8,336 bases of DNA from JAPLNB01 sp964451955 (GTDB lineage: Bacteria; Planctomycetota; Phycisphaerae; Tepidisphaerales; Tepidisphaeraceae), in contig CAYVKG010000144.1 in assembly GCA_964451955.1 (NCBI GenBank), positions 1-8,336 on the forward strand, given 5' to 3'. The position numbers and the translations under genes were made by a program. The notes under the pieces are model-generated. The model saw nothing but the letters and a program-made list of their open reading frames with translations, was not told the origin of the DNA and did no database searches. This document shows, in pieces, positions 1-6,026 of this stretch; positions within the stretch are counted from its first letter, which is position 1, and every line of letters starts with the position of its first letter.

Positions 1-315
1 GTCGCCAAGTTCTTCATGGAATTCTGCCGCAGCGAATCCTGCGGCAAGTGCGTCCCCTGCCGCGTCGGAACCTCGCAGATGCATGACCTGCTGTGCAAGA
101 TCACCGACGGGTCCGGCACACCCGAAGATCTCGCCCTGCTCGTCGAAATGTGCGAAGTCCTCAAAGCCACCAGCCTCTGCGGCCTCGGCCAGACCGCGCC
201 CAACCCCGTCCTGACCACGCTTCAATATTTCAAACACGAGTATGACGCCCACATCCTCAACAAAACCTGCCCGGCCGGATCGTGCAACATTCATGCTCCC
301 GCGGAGGTGATCTGA
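1..315 (+). CDS. hoxF: NAD-reducing hydrogenase diaphorase subunit HoxF, C-terminal end (partial, 5' cut by window)
   Basis: Only the last 104 residues are present; the frame is open from base 1 and stops at 313-315. HoxF is the NuoF-like subunit that binds FMN and NAD(H) and passes electrons to the iron-sulfur chain of the cytoplasmic bidirectional hydrogenase. The visible part is the C-terminal [4Fe-4S] (N3-type) domain: the motif SESCGKCVPCRVG gives Cys14, Cys17 and Cys20 of the fragment, and Cys60 in SLCGLGQTAPNP is the fourth ligand. A short Cys-containing tail (TCPAGSC) follows, as in many HoxF proteins. The NAD and FMN sites would lie upstream, outside the window. The fragment alone could be NuoF, HndC or a formate-dehydrogenase subunit; the hoxUYH genes that follow make HoxF the best name. 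Its stop shares one base with the hoxU start, implying translational coupling. Confidence 0.93.
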   Translation, partial: VAKFFMEFCRSESCGKCVPCRVGTSQMHDLLCKITDGSGTPEDLALLVEMCEVLKATSLCGLGQTAPNPVLTTLQYFKHEYDAHILNKTCPAGSCNIHAPAEVI

Positions 316-1046
316 TGAGCCCCCAGCAAGTGCCACAAGTTCGTGTCGTCACGCTGCAGATCGACGGCCGAGATCTCGGTGCCACCGAGGACGAAACCAT
401 CCTCGACGTCGCTAGGCAAAACGGCATCCCCATCCCCACACTCTGCCATCTCGACGGACTGCCCAGCATCGGCGCCTGTCGACTCTGCCTTGTGGAGATC
501 AAAGGCTCCAACAAACTCCTTCCCGCATGCGTCACACGCGTCCAGGAAGGCATGGAGGTCACAACCCAGTCGCCTCGACTTGCCAAGTACCGCAAGATGA
601 TCGTCGAAATGCTTTTCGCCGAGCGAAACCACGTCTGTGCCGTCTGCGTCTCCAACGGCCATTGCGAACTGCAGACCATGGCTCAGCGACTCGGCATCAC
701 CCACGTCCACATGCCCTACCGCTATCCCAAACTCACCGTTGACGCCACCCACGAGCGATTCGTCCAGGACGACAACCGCTGCGTGCTCTGTGCTCGATGT
801 GTTCGGGTCTGCGACGAGGTCGAAGGCGCCCACACCTGGGACCTCATGGGACGCGGCATCGACACCAGCGTCATCACCGACCTGAACCAGGCATGGGGCG
901 ATTCGACCAGTTGCACCGGCTGCGGCAAGTGCGTCCATGTCTGCCCAACCGGCGCCCTCACCGAGAAAGGACGATCCACCGCCGAAATGGTCAAGAAACA
1001 ACAGTTCCTCCAGTACCTGACACAGATGCGGGAGGCCCGACAATGA
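315..1046 (+). CDS. hoxU: NAD-reducing hydrogenase diaphorase subunit HoxU (NuoG-like iron-sulfur protein)
   Basis: 243 residues, the usual HoxU length. It carries electrons between the HoxF flavin and the hydrogenase module. The domains, in order, are: an N-terminal [2Fe-2S] ferredoxin-like domain with Cys44, Cys55, Cys58 and Cys72; a His-ligated [4Fe-4S] site with His106, Cys108, Cys111 and Cys117 in the HoxU-typical stretch AERNHVCAVCVSNGHCELQ; and a two-cluster ferredoxin domain with CxxCxxCxxxC at Cys156-159-162-166 and Cys200-203-206-210. All expected ligands are present. The large C-terminal molybdopterin-like domain of true NuoG is absent, which separates HoxU from complex I. I chose the ATG at 315 rather than an in-frame upstream ATG at 282 because GGAGG at 303-307 is 7 bases ahead of it and the 282 start would run deep into hoxF. 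The start overlaps the hoxF stop by one base. Confidence 0.96.
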   Translation: MSPQQVPQVRVVTLQIDGRDLGATEDETILDVARQNGIPIPTLCHLDGLPSIGACRLCLVEIKGSNKLLPACVTRVQEGMEVTTQSPRLAKYRKMIVEMLFAERNHVCAVCVSNGHCELQTMAQRLGITHVHMPYRYPKLTVDATHERFVQDDNRCVLCARCVRVCDEVEGAHTWDLMGRGIDTSVITDLNQAWGDSTSCTGCGKCVHVCPTGALTEKGRSTAEMVKKQQFLQYLTQMREARQ

Positions 1047-1576
1047 GCAAACCCCGATTAGCCACGGCATGGCTGGACGGCTGCTCCGGCTGCCATATGT
1101 CCTTCCTCGATATGGATGAACGCCTCATCGGCATCGCCCAACAGGTCGATTTCGTCTGCGGCCCGTATGTGGATATCAAGGAATTCCCCGAAAACGTCGA
1201 CATCGCCATCGTCGAAGGCGCGGTCAGCACCGAAGACGACCTCCACAAAATCAGGAAAATCCGACAACGGTCCAAACTCCTGGTCTGCATGGGCGATTGC
1301 GCGCTGACCGCCAATGTCCCCTCCATGCGCAACGCCTGGGAACCCGCCCAGGTCCTCGATCGCGCCTATATCGAAAATGCGACGCTCCTGCCACAAATCC
1401 CCAAGGCAGGCGTCCCCCGGCTTCTGGCGCGCGCCAGACCCGTTCGCGAAATTGTCCCCGTGGATGTCTTCATCCCGGGGTGCCCCCCATCCGCCGATGT
1501 CCTCCATTTTGCCATGACGGAACTGCTGGCGGGGAGAATCCCCGATTTGAGCGACCGAACACGGTTCGGCGCATAG
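1043..1576 (+). CDS. hoxY: NAD-reducing [NiFe]-hydrogenase small subunit HoxY
   Basis: 177 residues, typical for HoxY. This is the short, cytoplasmic type of [NiFe]-hydrogenase small subunit and holds a single proximal [4Fe-4S] cluster next to the active site. The N-terminal stretch LDGCSGCHMSFLDMDE supplies Cys14 and Cys17. Cys86 in GDCA and Cys147 in PGCPPS complete the ligand set in the order expected for the family. There is no twin-arginine signal and no C-terminal medial/distal cluster domain, so this is not a periplasmic uptake enzyme. The start at 1043 overlaps the hoxU stop in an ATGA junction, with GGAGG at 1031-1035, 7 bases upstream. Nothing looks truncated. Confidence 0.96.
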   Translation: MSKPRLATAWLDGCSGCHMSFLDMDERLIGIAQQVDFVCGPYVDIKEFPENVDIAIVEGAVSTEDDLHKIRKIRQRSKLLVCMGDCALTANVPSMRNAWEPAQVLDRAYIENATLLPQIPKAGVPRLLARARPVREIVPVDVFIPGCPPSADVLHFAMTELLAGRIPDLSDRTRFGA

Positions 1577-1587
1577 AGGTAATTCAG

Positions 1588-3030
1588 ATGCCACGGCAGA
1601 TTATCATCGACCCGGTCACGCGAATCGAAGGCCACGCCAAGATCACCATCCTCTTGGATGATCAGGGCGCGGTCCATGATGCGCAGTTCCACGTCACGCA
1701 ATATCGCGGTTTCGAGAAGTTCATTGAGGGCCGACCCTTCCACGAAATGCCCGCCGTCATGGCGAGAATCTGCGGAATCTGTCCCGTCAGCCATCTCATA
1801 GCCTCCGCCAAGGCTTGCGATGCCCTCCTGGCCGTACGCATCCCCGAAACCGCCGTCAGACTCCGGCGACTCCTCAACCTTGCCCAGTTCACCCAGTCCC
1901 ACGCGCTCAGCTTCTTCCACCTCTCCAGCCCCGACCTGCTCCTGGGCATGGACGCCGACCCCGCCTCACGCAATATCTTCGGCGTCATCCAGCACCAGCC
2001 TGAACTCGCCAAGGATGGCGTCCGCCTCCGCCAGATCGGCCAGTCCATCATCGAAATACTCGCAGGCAAACGCATCCACCCCTCATGGGTAGTCCCCGGC
2101 GGCGTCAGCGCGCCCCTCACCGCCGAGCGCCGCGAGAAGATCCTCGCCATGATGCCCGATGCCTTCGCCATCATCCGCCGAACCCTCGACTGGTACAAAA
2201 TCGCCTTTGAACAGTTCCGCGACGAAATCCGCGTCTTCGGAAACATGCCCTCCCTCTTCTTGGGTCTTGTCACCGACAGTGAGTCCGATGAACACAACGC
2301 GCTCTTCGAACACTACGACGGCAGATTCCGCTTCGTGGATGAATCCGGCAATATCGTCCTCGATCAGGTCGATCCCACCAGATACATGGAGTACATCGGC
2401 GAAGCCGTCGAATCCACTTCCTACCTCAAATCGCCATTCTTCAAACCCAAGGGCTACCCCGACGGCGCCTACCGCGTCGGCCCCCTCGCGAGGCTCAACA
2501 TCGTCGACCGCATGGGCACCCCCGAGGCCGACCGCGAGTGGACCGAGTTCCGCGCGCTCCGACGCGGCGTCGTCCTCAGCAGCTTCCACTACCATTACGC
2601 CCGCTTGATCGAAATCCTCTACTCCCTCGAGACCATCCAGAGCCTCCTTGATGCCCCAGACATACTCAGCTCCAAGGTCCGCGCCCAGGCCGGCATCAAT
2701 GCCCTCGAAGGCGTCGGCGTCTCCGAAGCGCCCCGCGGAACCCTTATCCACCACTACAAAATCAACGAGCAGGGCCTGCTCACCTGGGCCAATATGATCA
2801 TTGCCACTGGACACAATAACCTGGCCATCAACCAGAGCGTCCTCCAGGTCGCCAAACACTTCGTCGTTAGCGAGAAACTCACCGAGGGAATGCTCAACCG
2901 GGTCGAGGCCGTCGTCCGCTGCTATGACCCCTGCCTCAGTTGCTCCACCCACGCGATCGGCAAAATGCCCATCCGCATCCAACTCGTGAATGCACGCGGC
3001 GAGGTGATTGATGAATTGGCCCGCGGCTGA
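1588..3030 (+). CDS. hoxH: NAD-reducing [NiFe]-hydrogenase large subunit HoxH (unprocessed precursor)
   Basis: 480 residues, full length. It binds the NiFe(CN)2CO centre that splits or forms H2. The N-terminal motif RICGICPVSH gives Cys62 and Cys65, and the C-terminal motif DPCLSCSTH gives Cys449 and Cys452 with His455. Glu14 in TRIEGH is the conserved acidic residue of the L0 region. The stretch RGFEKFIEGRPFHEMP (residues 40-55) is characteristic of group 3d HoxH. After His455 a further 25 residues (456-480, bases 2953-3027) match the propeptide that a maturation protease removes once nickel is inserted, so the gene encodes the standard precursor. The start at 1588 follows AGAGGT at 1575-1580 and lies 11 bases after the hoxY stop. 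An in-frame open stretch upstream (from 1297) lies inside hoxY and is not part of this gene. The hoxW start lies inside the propeptide codons. Confidence 0.97.
   Translation: MPRQIIIDPVTRIEGHAKITILLDDQGAVHDAQFHVTQYRGFEKFIEGRPFHEMPAVMARICGICPVSHLIASAKACDALLAVRIPETAVRLRRLLNLAQFTQSHALSFFHLSSPDLLLGMDADPASRNIFGVIQHQPELAKDGVRLRQIGQSIIEILAGKRIHPSWVVPGGVSAPLTAERREKILAMMPDAFAIIRRTLDWYKIAFEQFRDEIRVFGNMPSLFLGLVTDSESDEHNALFEHYDGRFRFVDESGNIVLDQVDPTRYMEYIGEAVESTSYLKSPFFKPKGYPDGAYRVGPLARLNIVDRMGTPEADREWTEFRALRRGVVLSSFHYHYARLIEILYSLETIQSLLDAPDILSSKVRAQAGINALEGVGVSEAPRGTLIHHYKINEQGLLTWANMIIATGHNNLAINQSVLQVAKHFVVSEKLTEGMLNRVEAVVRCYDPCLSCSTHAIGKMPIRIQLVNARGEVIDELARG
3001..3006 (+). promoter_or_regulatory. Shine-Dalgarno site of hoxW inside hoxH
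   Basis: GAGGTG lies 4 bases before the ATG at 3011 (6 bases if only GAGG is counted). A TTG at 3008 is directly ahead in the same frame but would leave only one base of spacing, so ATG 3011 is the better start. The site is made of hoxH codons, so ribosomes finishing hoxH can re-start on hoxW. Confidence 0.6.
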
Positions 3031-3502
3031 GTTACACGTCCTCATCATCGGCATCGGTAACACTCTGCGCGGCGACGATGGCGTCGGGCCTGCTGTCGCA
3101 CAGACCCTCGAATCGCTCCTTGCCGACGCGCCCGTCCGCGTCATCGCCTGCCATCAACTCCTCCCGGAAATGGCCGAGGATCTCAGCCGTGCCAGCCTGG
3201 TCGTTTTCGTCGATGCCTCGTGCGATCTGCCCCCGGGCCGCGTCCAATGGTTACCTGTGGAACCCCCGCAACAAACGACTCAAGCTGCCACTCATGATTT
3301 CGACCCCCCGAGACTTCTGGGCCTCGCCAAACAGATCTATGGCCGCGCTCCAACGGCGTTCGTTGTGGCCGTCGGCGCTCAGTCCTTCGAGTTCGAAGAG
3401 AAGCTTTCCCCTGCCGTTCTGCAGGCCTTCGATGCGGTCGTGCAGCAGGTGTGCCAGATCGCCTGCCCCCAGGCGACCGGAAAGGCCCACAACCATGCAT
3501 GA
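3011..3502 (+). CDS. hoxW: Hydrogenase maturation protease HoxW (HybD/HycI family, peptidase M52)
   Basis: 163 residues. This family cuts the C-terminal propeptide from the nickel-loaded large subunit, letting the last two Cys ligands close over the metal centre. The N-terminal motif GIGNTLRGDDGVG (residues 14-26) is the family signature. By alignment from memory with E. coli HybD, whose nickel-sensing residues are Glu16, Asp62 and His93, the matching positions here are Asp23 (in GDDG), Asp68 (in VFVDA) and His95 (in ATHDFD); Asp in the first position is common in HycI and Hox-type proteases. Its substrate is almost certainly the HoxH encoded just upstream, which it overlaps by 20 bases. The end overlaps hypA by 8 bases. 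The specific HoxW assignment rests on the neighbours; the family assignment rests on sequence. Confidence 0.93.
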   Translation: MNWPAAELHVLIIGIGNTLRGDDGVGPAVAQTLESLLADAPVRVIACHQLLPEMAEDLSRASLVVFVDASCDLPPGRVQWLPVEPPQQTTQAATHDFDPPRLLGLAKQIYGRAPTAFVVAVGAQSFEFEEKLSPAVLQAFDAVVQQVCQIACPQATGKAHNHA

Positions 3503-3893
3503 GCTTTCCATCGCTGAGTCCCTCATCGACATCGTCCAGGAGCATTGCCCCAGCGGCGCGGTTGTTCAGACCGTCTATGTCGAGGCCGGGCCCATGCGGG
3601 GCATTGATCCCGAGGCCATGCAGTTTGCCTGGCAGTGCGCCACCCCCAATACCATTTGCCGAGACTCCCGTCTGGAACTACGTATACTTCCCTGGCAGCT
3701 GCGCTGCAGCGCCTGCGGATCGCAATGGACCGGCGATGATGTCTTCGTCACCTGCAAGTGCGGACACGCCCCCAATCCGATCGGCGGCAACGACCTCAAG
3801 CTGACCGGCATCGATGTTTTGACCCCCGAGGAAATCGCCCAGGAGCAATCCCATGCATGTGAACGTCGTTCAGAATGTCCTGAAGCTCAATGA
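3495..3893 (+). CDS. hypA: Hydrogenase nickel-insertion protein HypA, variant zinc site and extended tail
   Basis: 132 residues; most HypA proteins are about 110-120. HypA works with HypB to put nickel into the HoxH precursor. The N-terminus MHELSIAESL includes His2, the nickel ligand of the family, and GIDPEAMQFAW (residues 36-46) is a conserved core segment. The zinc-binding loop has Cys71 and Cys74 in CSAC, but the second pair is Cys87 and Cys89 in TCKCG, that is CxC where the family has CPxC, one residue short. The last 13 residues (120-132) are read from bases that also encode the start of HypB in another frame, so they may be a read-on tail with no function. The start at 3495 is fixed by the MHELSIA signature and overlaps hoxW by 8 bases; a weak AAAGG lies about 10 bases upstream. 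Confidence 0.93.
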   Translation: MHELSIAESLIDIVQEHCPSGAVVQTVYVEAGPMRGIDPEAMQFAWQCATPNTICRDSRLELRILPWQLRCSACGSQWTGDDVFVTCKCGHAPNPIGGNDLKLTGIDVLTPEEIAQEQSHACERRSECPEAQ

Positions 3894-4503
3894 CGAAATC
3901 GCCGCCATGAACCGGCAGGTTCTCCGCAAGGCCGGCGTCTTTACCCTTGATCTGATCGGCGCCCCCGGGTGCGGGAAGACCGCCCTGCTCGAGAAGACGC
4001 TTCAGCAACTCCAGGGCGTCCGAACCGGGATCATCGTCGGCGACCTGGCTACCCAACGCGACGCCGACCGCATGGCCAGGTTTACCGACCAGGTCGTGCA
4101 GGTCAACACCGGGAAGGGTTGCCACCTCGAAGCCAACCACATTACCGAAGCTCTGCCGCATCTGGACCTGGCCAAACTGGATCTGCTCATCATTGAGAAC
4201 GTCGGCAATCTGATCTGCCCGGTCGGATTTGACCTCGGCCAGGATGCGAAAGTCGGCATGTTCGCCATCAGCGATGGGGACGACAAGGCGGCCAAGCATC
4301 CTTATATCGTCATGGAATCCTCTGTGCTGATTCTTGGGAAGATGGACCTCCTTCCGTATGTCCCGTTTGATCTGGACCTGTTCAAGTCCGACATTCGCCG
4401 CCTGAATCCCAGGGTTCCGCTGCTCGAACTGTCGGCCACCACCGGCGACGGGATGGACGCGTGGGTGACCTGGCTGACCGAGCGGGCCCGACGGACGGTT
4501 TGA
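3853..4503 (+). CDS. hypB: Hydrogenase nickel-incorporation GTPase HypB (short form)
   Basis: 216 residues. A SIMIBI-class GTPase that powers nickel transfer with HypA. The P-loop GAPGCGKT is at residues 36-43. The metal site at the dimer interface is represented by Cys90-His91 (in GKGCHLEA) and Cys122 (in ENVGNLICP). GDLATQRDADRM (63-74) is the conserved switch I-like segment. The guanine-specificity motif, normally NKxD, reads GKMD at 162-165, so the Asn is replaced by Gly. The protein begins directly at the G domain: the N-terminal CxxCGC high-affinity nickel motif of E. coli HypB and the His-rich nickel-storage stretch of other HypBs are both missing. AGGAG at 3841-3845 is 7 bases before the ATG. 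The gene overlaps hypA by 41 bases and is the last recognisable gene of the operon. Confidence 0.95.
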   Translation: MHVNVVQNVLKLNDEIAAMNRQVLRKAGVFTLDLIGAPGCGKTALLEKTLQQLQGVRTGIIVGDLATQRDADRMARFTDQVVQVNTGKGCHLEANHITEALPHLDLAKLDLLIIENVGNLICPVGFDLGQDAKVGMFAISDGDDKAAKHPYIVMESSVLILGKMDLLPYVPFDLDLFKSDIRRLNPRVPLLELSATTGDGMDAWVTWLTERARRTV

Positions 4504-4643
4504 ATCGCCTCGGAGTTCCATTTGCGGACAGCTGGCGTGTCGTGGGGGTTGCCGCGCGCCCCTCTGGCCTTGATCCGGGTCGTTCGATGGGGACGTTTGG
4601 GTGTTCAAGTCTCCGCATGCGTTTGTCCGGAGTGGAGCAGCGC
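4504..4643. other. Gap between convergent genes, no clear terminator
   Basis: These 140 bases separate the hypB stop from the stop of the minus-strand gene. I see no hairpin followed by a T run on either strand. The strongest local symmetry is GGGG (within 4544-4548) facing CCCC (4559-4562) over about 10 bases, and an isolated 8-base palindrome CGCATGCG at 4614-4621; neither is a convincing terminator. Termination may be Rho-dependent. The strand composition also changes here, from C-rich to G-rich on the + strand. Confidence 0.5.
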
Positions 4644-5852
4644 CTACCGCCGGAGATCTTCCCAGAAATCCCGCGGGTTGGCACTGAGGTGAATCACGAC
4701 GGTGTTGTCAGAGCGGTACTCGGTTTTGAAGATTCTGGCGGATTTGACAAATCGTGAGAGAGCTTCAGCCACGCGGGTGTCCTGCCTGGCGGCGTCGGCG
4801 ACAGTCCGATCCTTTTCCAACGGCAGGGACGCAACGCGGTCTCGCAGCTTGGCTCGCGCATCGTTTTCCGCCCGCATGGCGCTTTTGAGTTTCCCGCCCG
4901 AGATATCCGCCGAGCTTTGGATCGTGATGGGTTCGTTGACCCACTCCGGTGCCGCGGAGGGAAGTCCGTTGGTGACCGCGCGGGGGAGGTGGTCGGCCTG
5001 AGCGGCGGCACGGCCGATGGCCGGTCGCAGTTTTCCCGCATAATCCCGCCTGACCCGGTCCCATTGCTCCGTGTTGTCCGGCAGGTTGGCCCGGGAGGCC
5101 GCGGCGATTTGGTTGCGAATCACGTCGAAGTACTCGATTTCGTCGACGGACAGCAAGAGTTCCACCTGCAGGTCGTCGCGGAAATCCACTCGAGTGACCG
5201 GTCGCGACGCGAGCCACTCTTGAACGGGGCGGCCGATTTCCGGCCTTTGGAACGCGGCCCCGATGGTCTGGCCATTGGTCAGGACGATACCGGCGACGCT
5301 GTCCATCGCGCTTCGGACCGCGGCGGCGTTGGCGTCGCGAAGGGCTTGTTCGCGGGCCGCGTCAGTAACGGCGTTCCAGGGGCTGCCCGGGCGCGGACGG
5401 AACTCCCGCAAGGCGATTGCTGCGGCACTGGTGCCCGTGGCCGAGACCATTCGGTGGGGCCATTGCTCCGTTGCCCGACTGATCTGGGCGGCGGTCAATG
5501 GGGATCGCCCGGGGCGCGAGCCGGCGATGCGCTGGAGCGACTGGGCTATTCTCGCGGTGGGGATTTCGATTTGAATCTGGCAGGTGTTGCGGTCGATCCA
5601 TCGGGGGCCCCCGAGCTGGTCGGCGCGCTGCAATTCGAGAGCAAATTCCTCCTGTGCTTCCATGATCTGGAGGTACTTGCCGACGGTCAGATCGTTGGCC
5701 AGAGGAAGAGAAGATACCTGGTTGTTCAAGTTCGCGTACGCCTTGGTGGTGGCGGCGCGAATGAGATCGTCCGGGCGCCGCTCGGTTTCATTTGCGGCGT
5801 GCAGCGAGGCACCGAACAGCAAGACCAGCAGCAACAGAAGGCTACGGCGCAT
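4644..5852 (-). CDS. Exported protein of unknown function with three LPP20-like repeat domains
   Basis: 402 residues. Residues 1-20 (MRRSLLLLLVLLFGASLHAA) are a clear Sec signal peptide: two Arg, a Leu-rich core and a small-residue end. There is no Cys at the cleavage site, so it is not a lipoprotein and is probably periplasmic or secreted. Three regions share a pattern of Ala-rich helix, V-x-SLPL or similar, D-x-TV, a helix, then a beta pair: residues about 30-108, 162-245 and 322-400. Copies 1 and 3 are clearest (NNQVSSLPLANDLTV against RDRVASLPLEKDRTV). The pattern resembles the LPP20/FlgT-N type of small alpha-beta domain, but no function follows from that. I chose ATG 5852 because it begins the signal peptide and has GGAG 8 bases upstream (complement of 5861-5864); a longer in-frame start at 5963 would bury the signal. 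The large + strand open frame opposite (4917-5855) has none of these features. Not recognised as any named family. Confidence 0.82.
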   Translation of the reverse strand: MRRSLLLLLVLLFGASLHAANETERRPDDLIRAATTKAYANLNNQVSSLPLANDLTVGKYLQIMEAQEEFALELQRADQLGGPRWIDRNTCQIQIEIPTARIAQSLQRIAGSRPGRSPLTAAQISRATEQWPHRMVSATGTSAAAIALREFRPRPGSPWNAVTDAAREQALRDANAAAVRSAMDSVAGIVLTNGQTIGAAFQRPEIGRPVQEWLASRPVTRVDFRDDLQVELLLSVDEIEYFDVIRNQIAAASRANLPDNTEQWDRVRRDYAGKLRPAIGRAAAQADHLPRAVTNGLPSAAPEWVNEPITIQSSADISGGKLKSAMRAENDARAKLRDRVASLPLEKDRTVADAARQDTRVAEALSRFVKSARIFKTEYRSDNTVVIHLSANPRDFWEDLRR

Positions 5853-5878
5853 TAAATCAGCTCCAATGGCTGGGCCAC

Positions 5879-5906
5879 ATGGTACCACAGCCGCAACCGG
5901 TGTCCC
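5879..5906 (-). promoter_or_regulatory. Weak candidate promoter for the minus-strand exported protein gene
   Basis: On the minus strand, GGGACA (complement of 5901-5906) and TACCAT (complement of 5879-5884) are 16 bases apart, each matching four of six sigma-70 consensus bases. The predicted leader would be about 20 bases and include the GGAG. A better -35 match, TTGACC, lies further upstream but has no partner at a usable distance. Weak evidence. Confidence 0.25.
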
Positions 5907-5962
5907 GTACCCGGTCAAGTGAGTAGACAGTCTGGAGGGTTGGGCGTTAGGCGGATACCGCA

Positions 5963-5991
5963 TTGATTTGCCCCATTTGCCATCTTACGAT
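5963..5991 (+). promoter_or_regulatory. Candidate sigma-70 promoter of ispG
   Basis: TTGATT at 5963-5968 and TACGAT at 5986-5991 are separated by 17 bases, the preferred spacing; each matches four of six consensus bases. Transcription would begin near 5998, giving a leader of about 29 bases with the ribosome site GGAG at 6017-6020, 6 bases before the ispG ATG. It also supports the start at 6027 over the TTG at 5991, which would fall on the -10 element. Confidence 0.45.
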
Positions 5992-5998
5992 TGCCATC
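5966..5998 (+). repeat. Short direct repeats overlapping the ispG promoter
   Basis: TTGCCATC occurs at 5977-5984 and again at 5991-5998, 14 bases apart start to start. ATTTGCC occurs at 5966-5972 and 5975-5981. The copies overlap the proposed spacer, -10 element and start point, where a repressor could bind. They may also be chance in a short, T-rich spacer. Confidence 0.35.
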
Positions 5999-6013
5999 GT
6001 CGGGCCTCCGACG
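5998..6013 (+). other. Hairpin at the predicted 5' end of the ispG message
   Basis: CGTCGG (5998-6003) and CCGACG (6008-6013) pair perfectly around a 4-base loop, GCCT. The stem lies three bases before the ispG ribosome site and starts at the predicted transcription start. It lacks a following T run, so it is not a typical terminator; a 5' stabilising stem or a weak translational control element is more likely. Confidence 0.4.
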
Positions 6014-6026
6014 TTTGGAGCTTTGG

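Noticed and set aside
1..1046. HoxF and HoxU as parts of respiratory complex I (NuoF and NuoG)
   Set aside because: HoxU ends after its iron-sulfur domains, without the large NuoG C-terminal domain, and is followed at once by hydrogenase subunits.
2744..2752. TTATCCACC, one base from a DnaA box, considered with the skew reversal
   Set aside because: A single site within conserved hoxH codons, with no cluster, no AT-rich stretch and no replication genes nearby.
2083..3144. A 353-codon open frame on the minus strand opposite hoxH and the start of hoxW
   Set aside because: Low-complexity Asp/Gly/Ala/Val composition typical of a shadow of C-ending codons; hoxH has all its catalytic motifs on the other strand.
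4504..4643. A Rho-independent terminator between the convergent genes
   Set aside because: The only symmetries are a 4-bp stem and an isolated palindrome, with no T run on either strand.
4917..5855. A 312-codon + strand open frame opposite the exported protein gene
   Set aside because: No signal peptide, no recognisable domain and a Gly/Arg-rich composition. The minus-strand frame has a signal peptide, a ribosome site and internal repeats.
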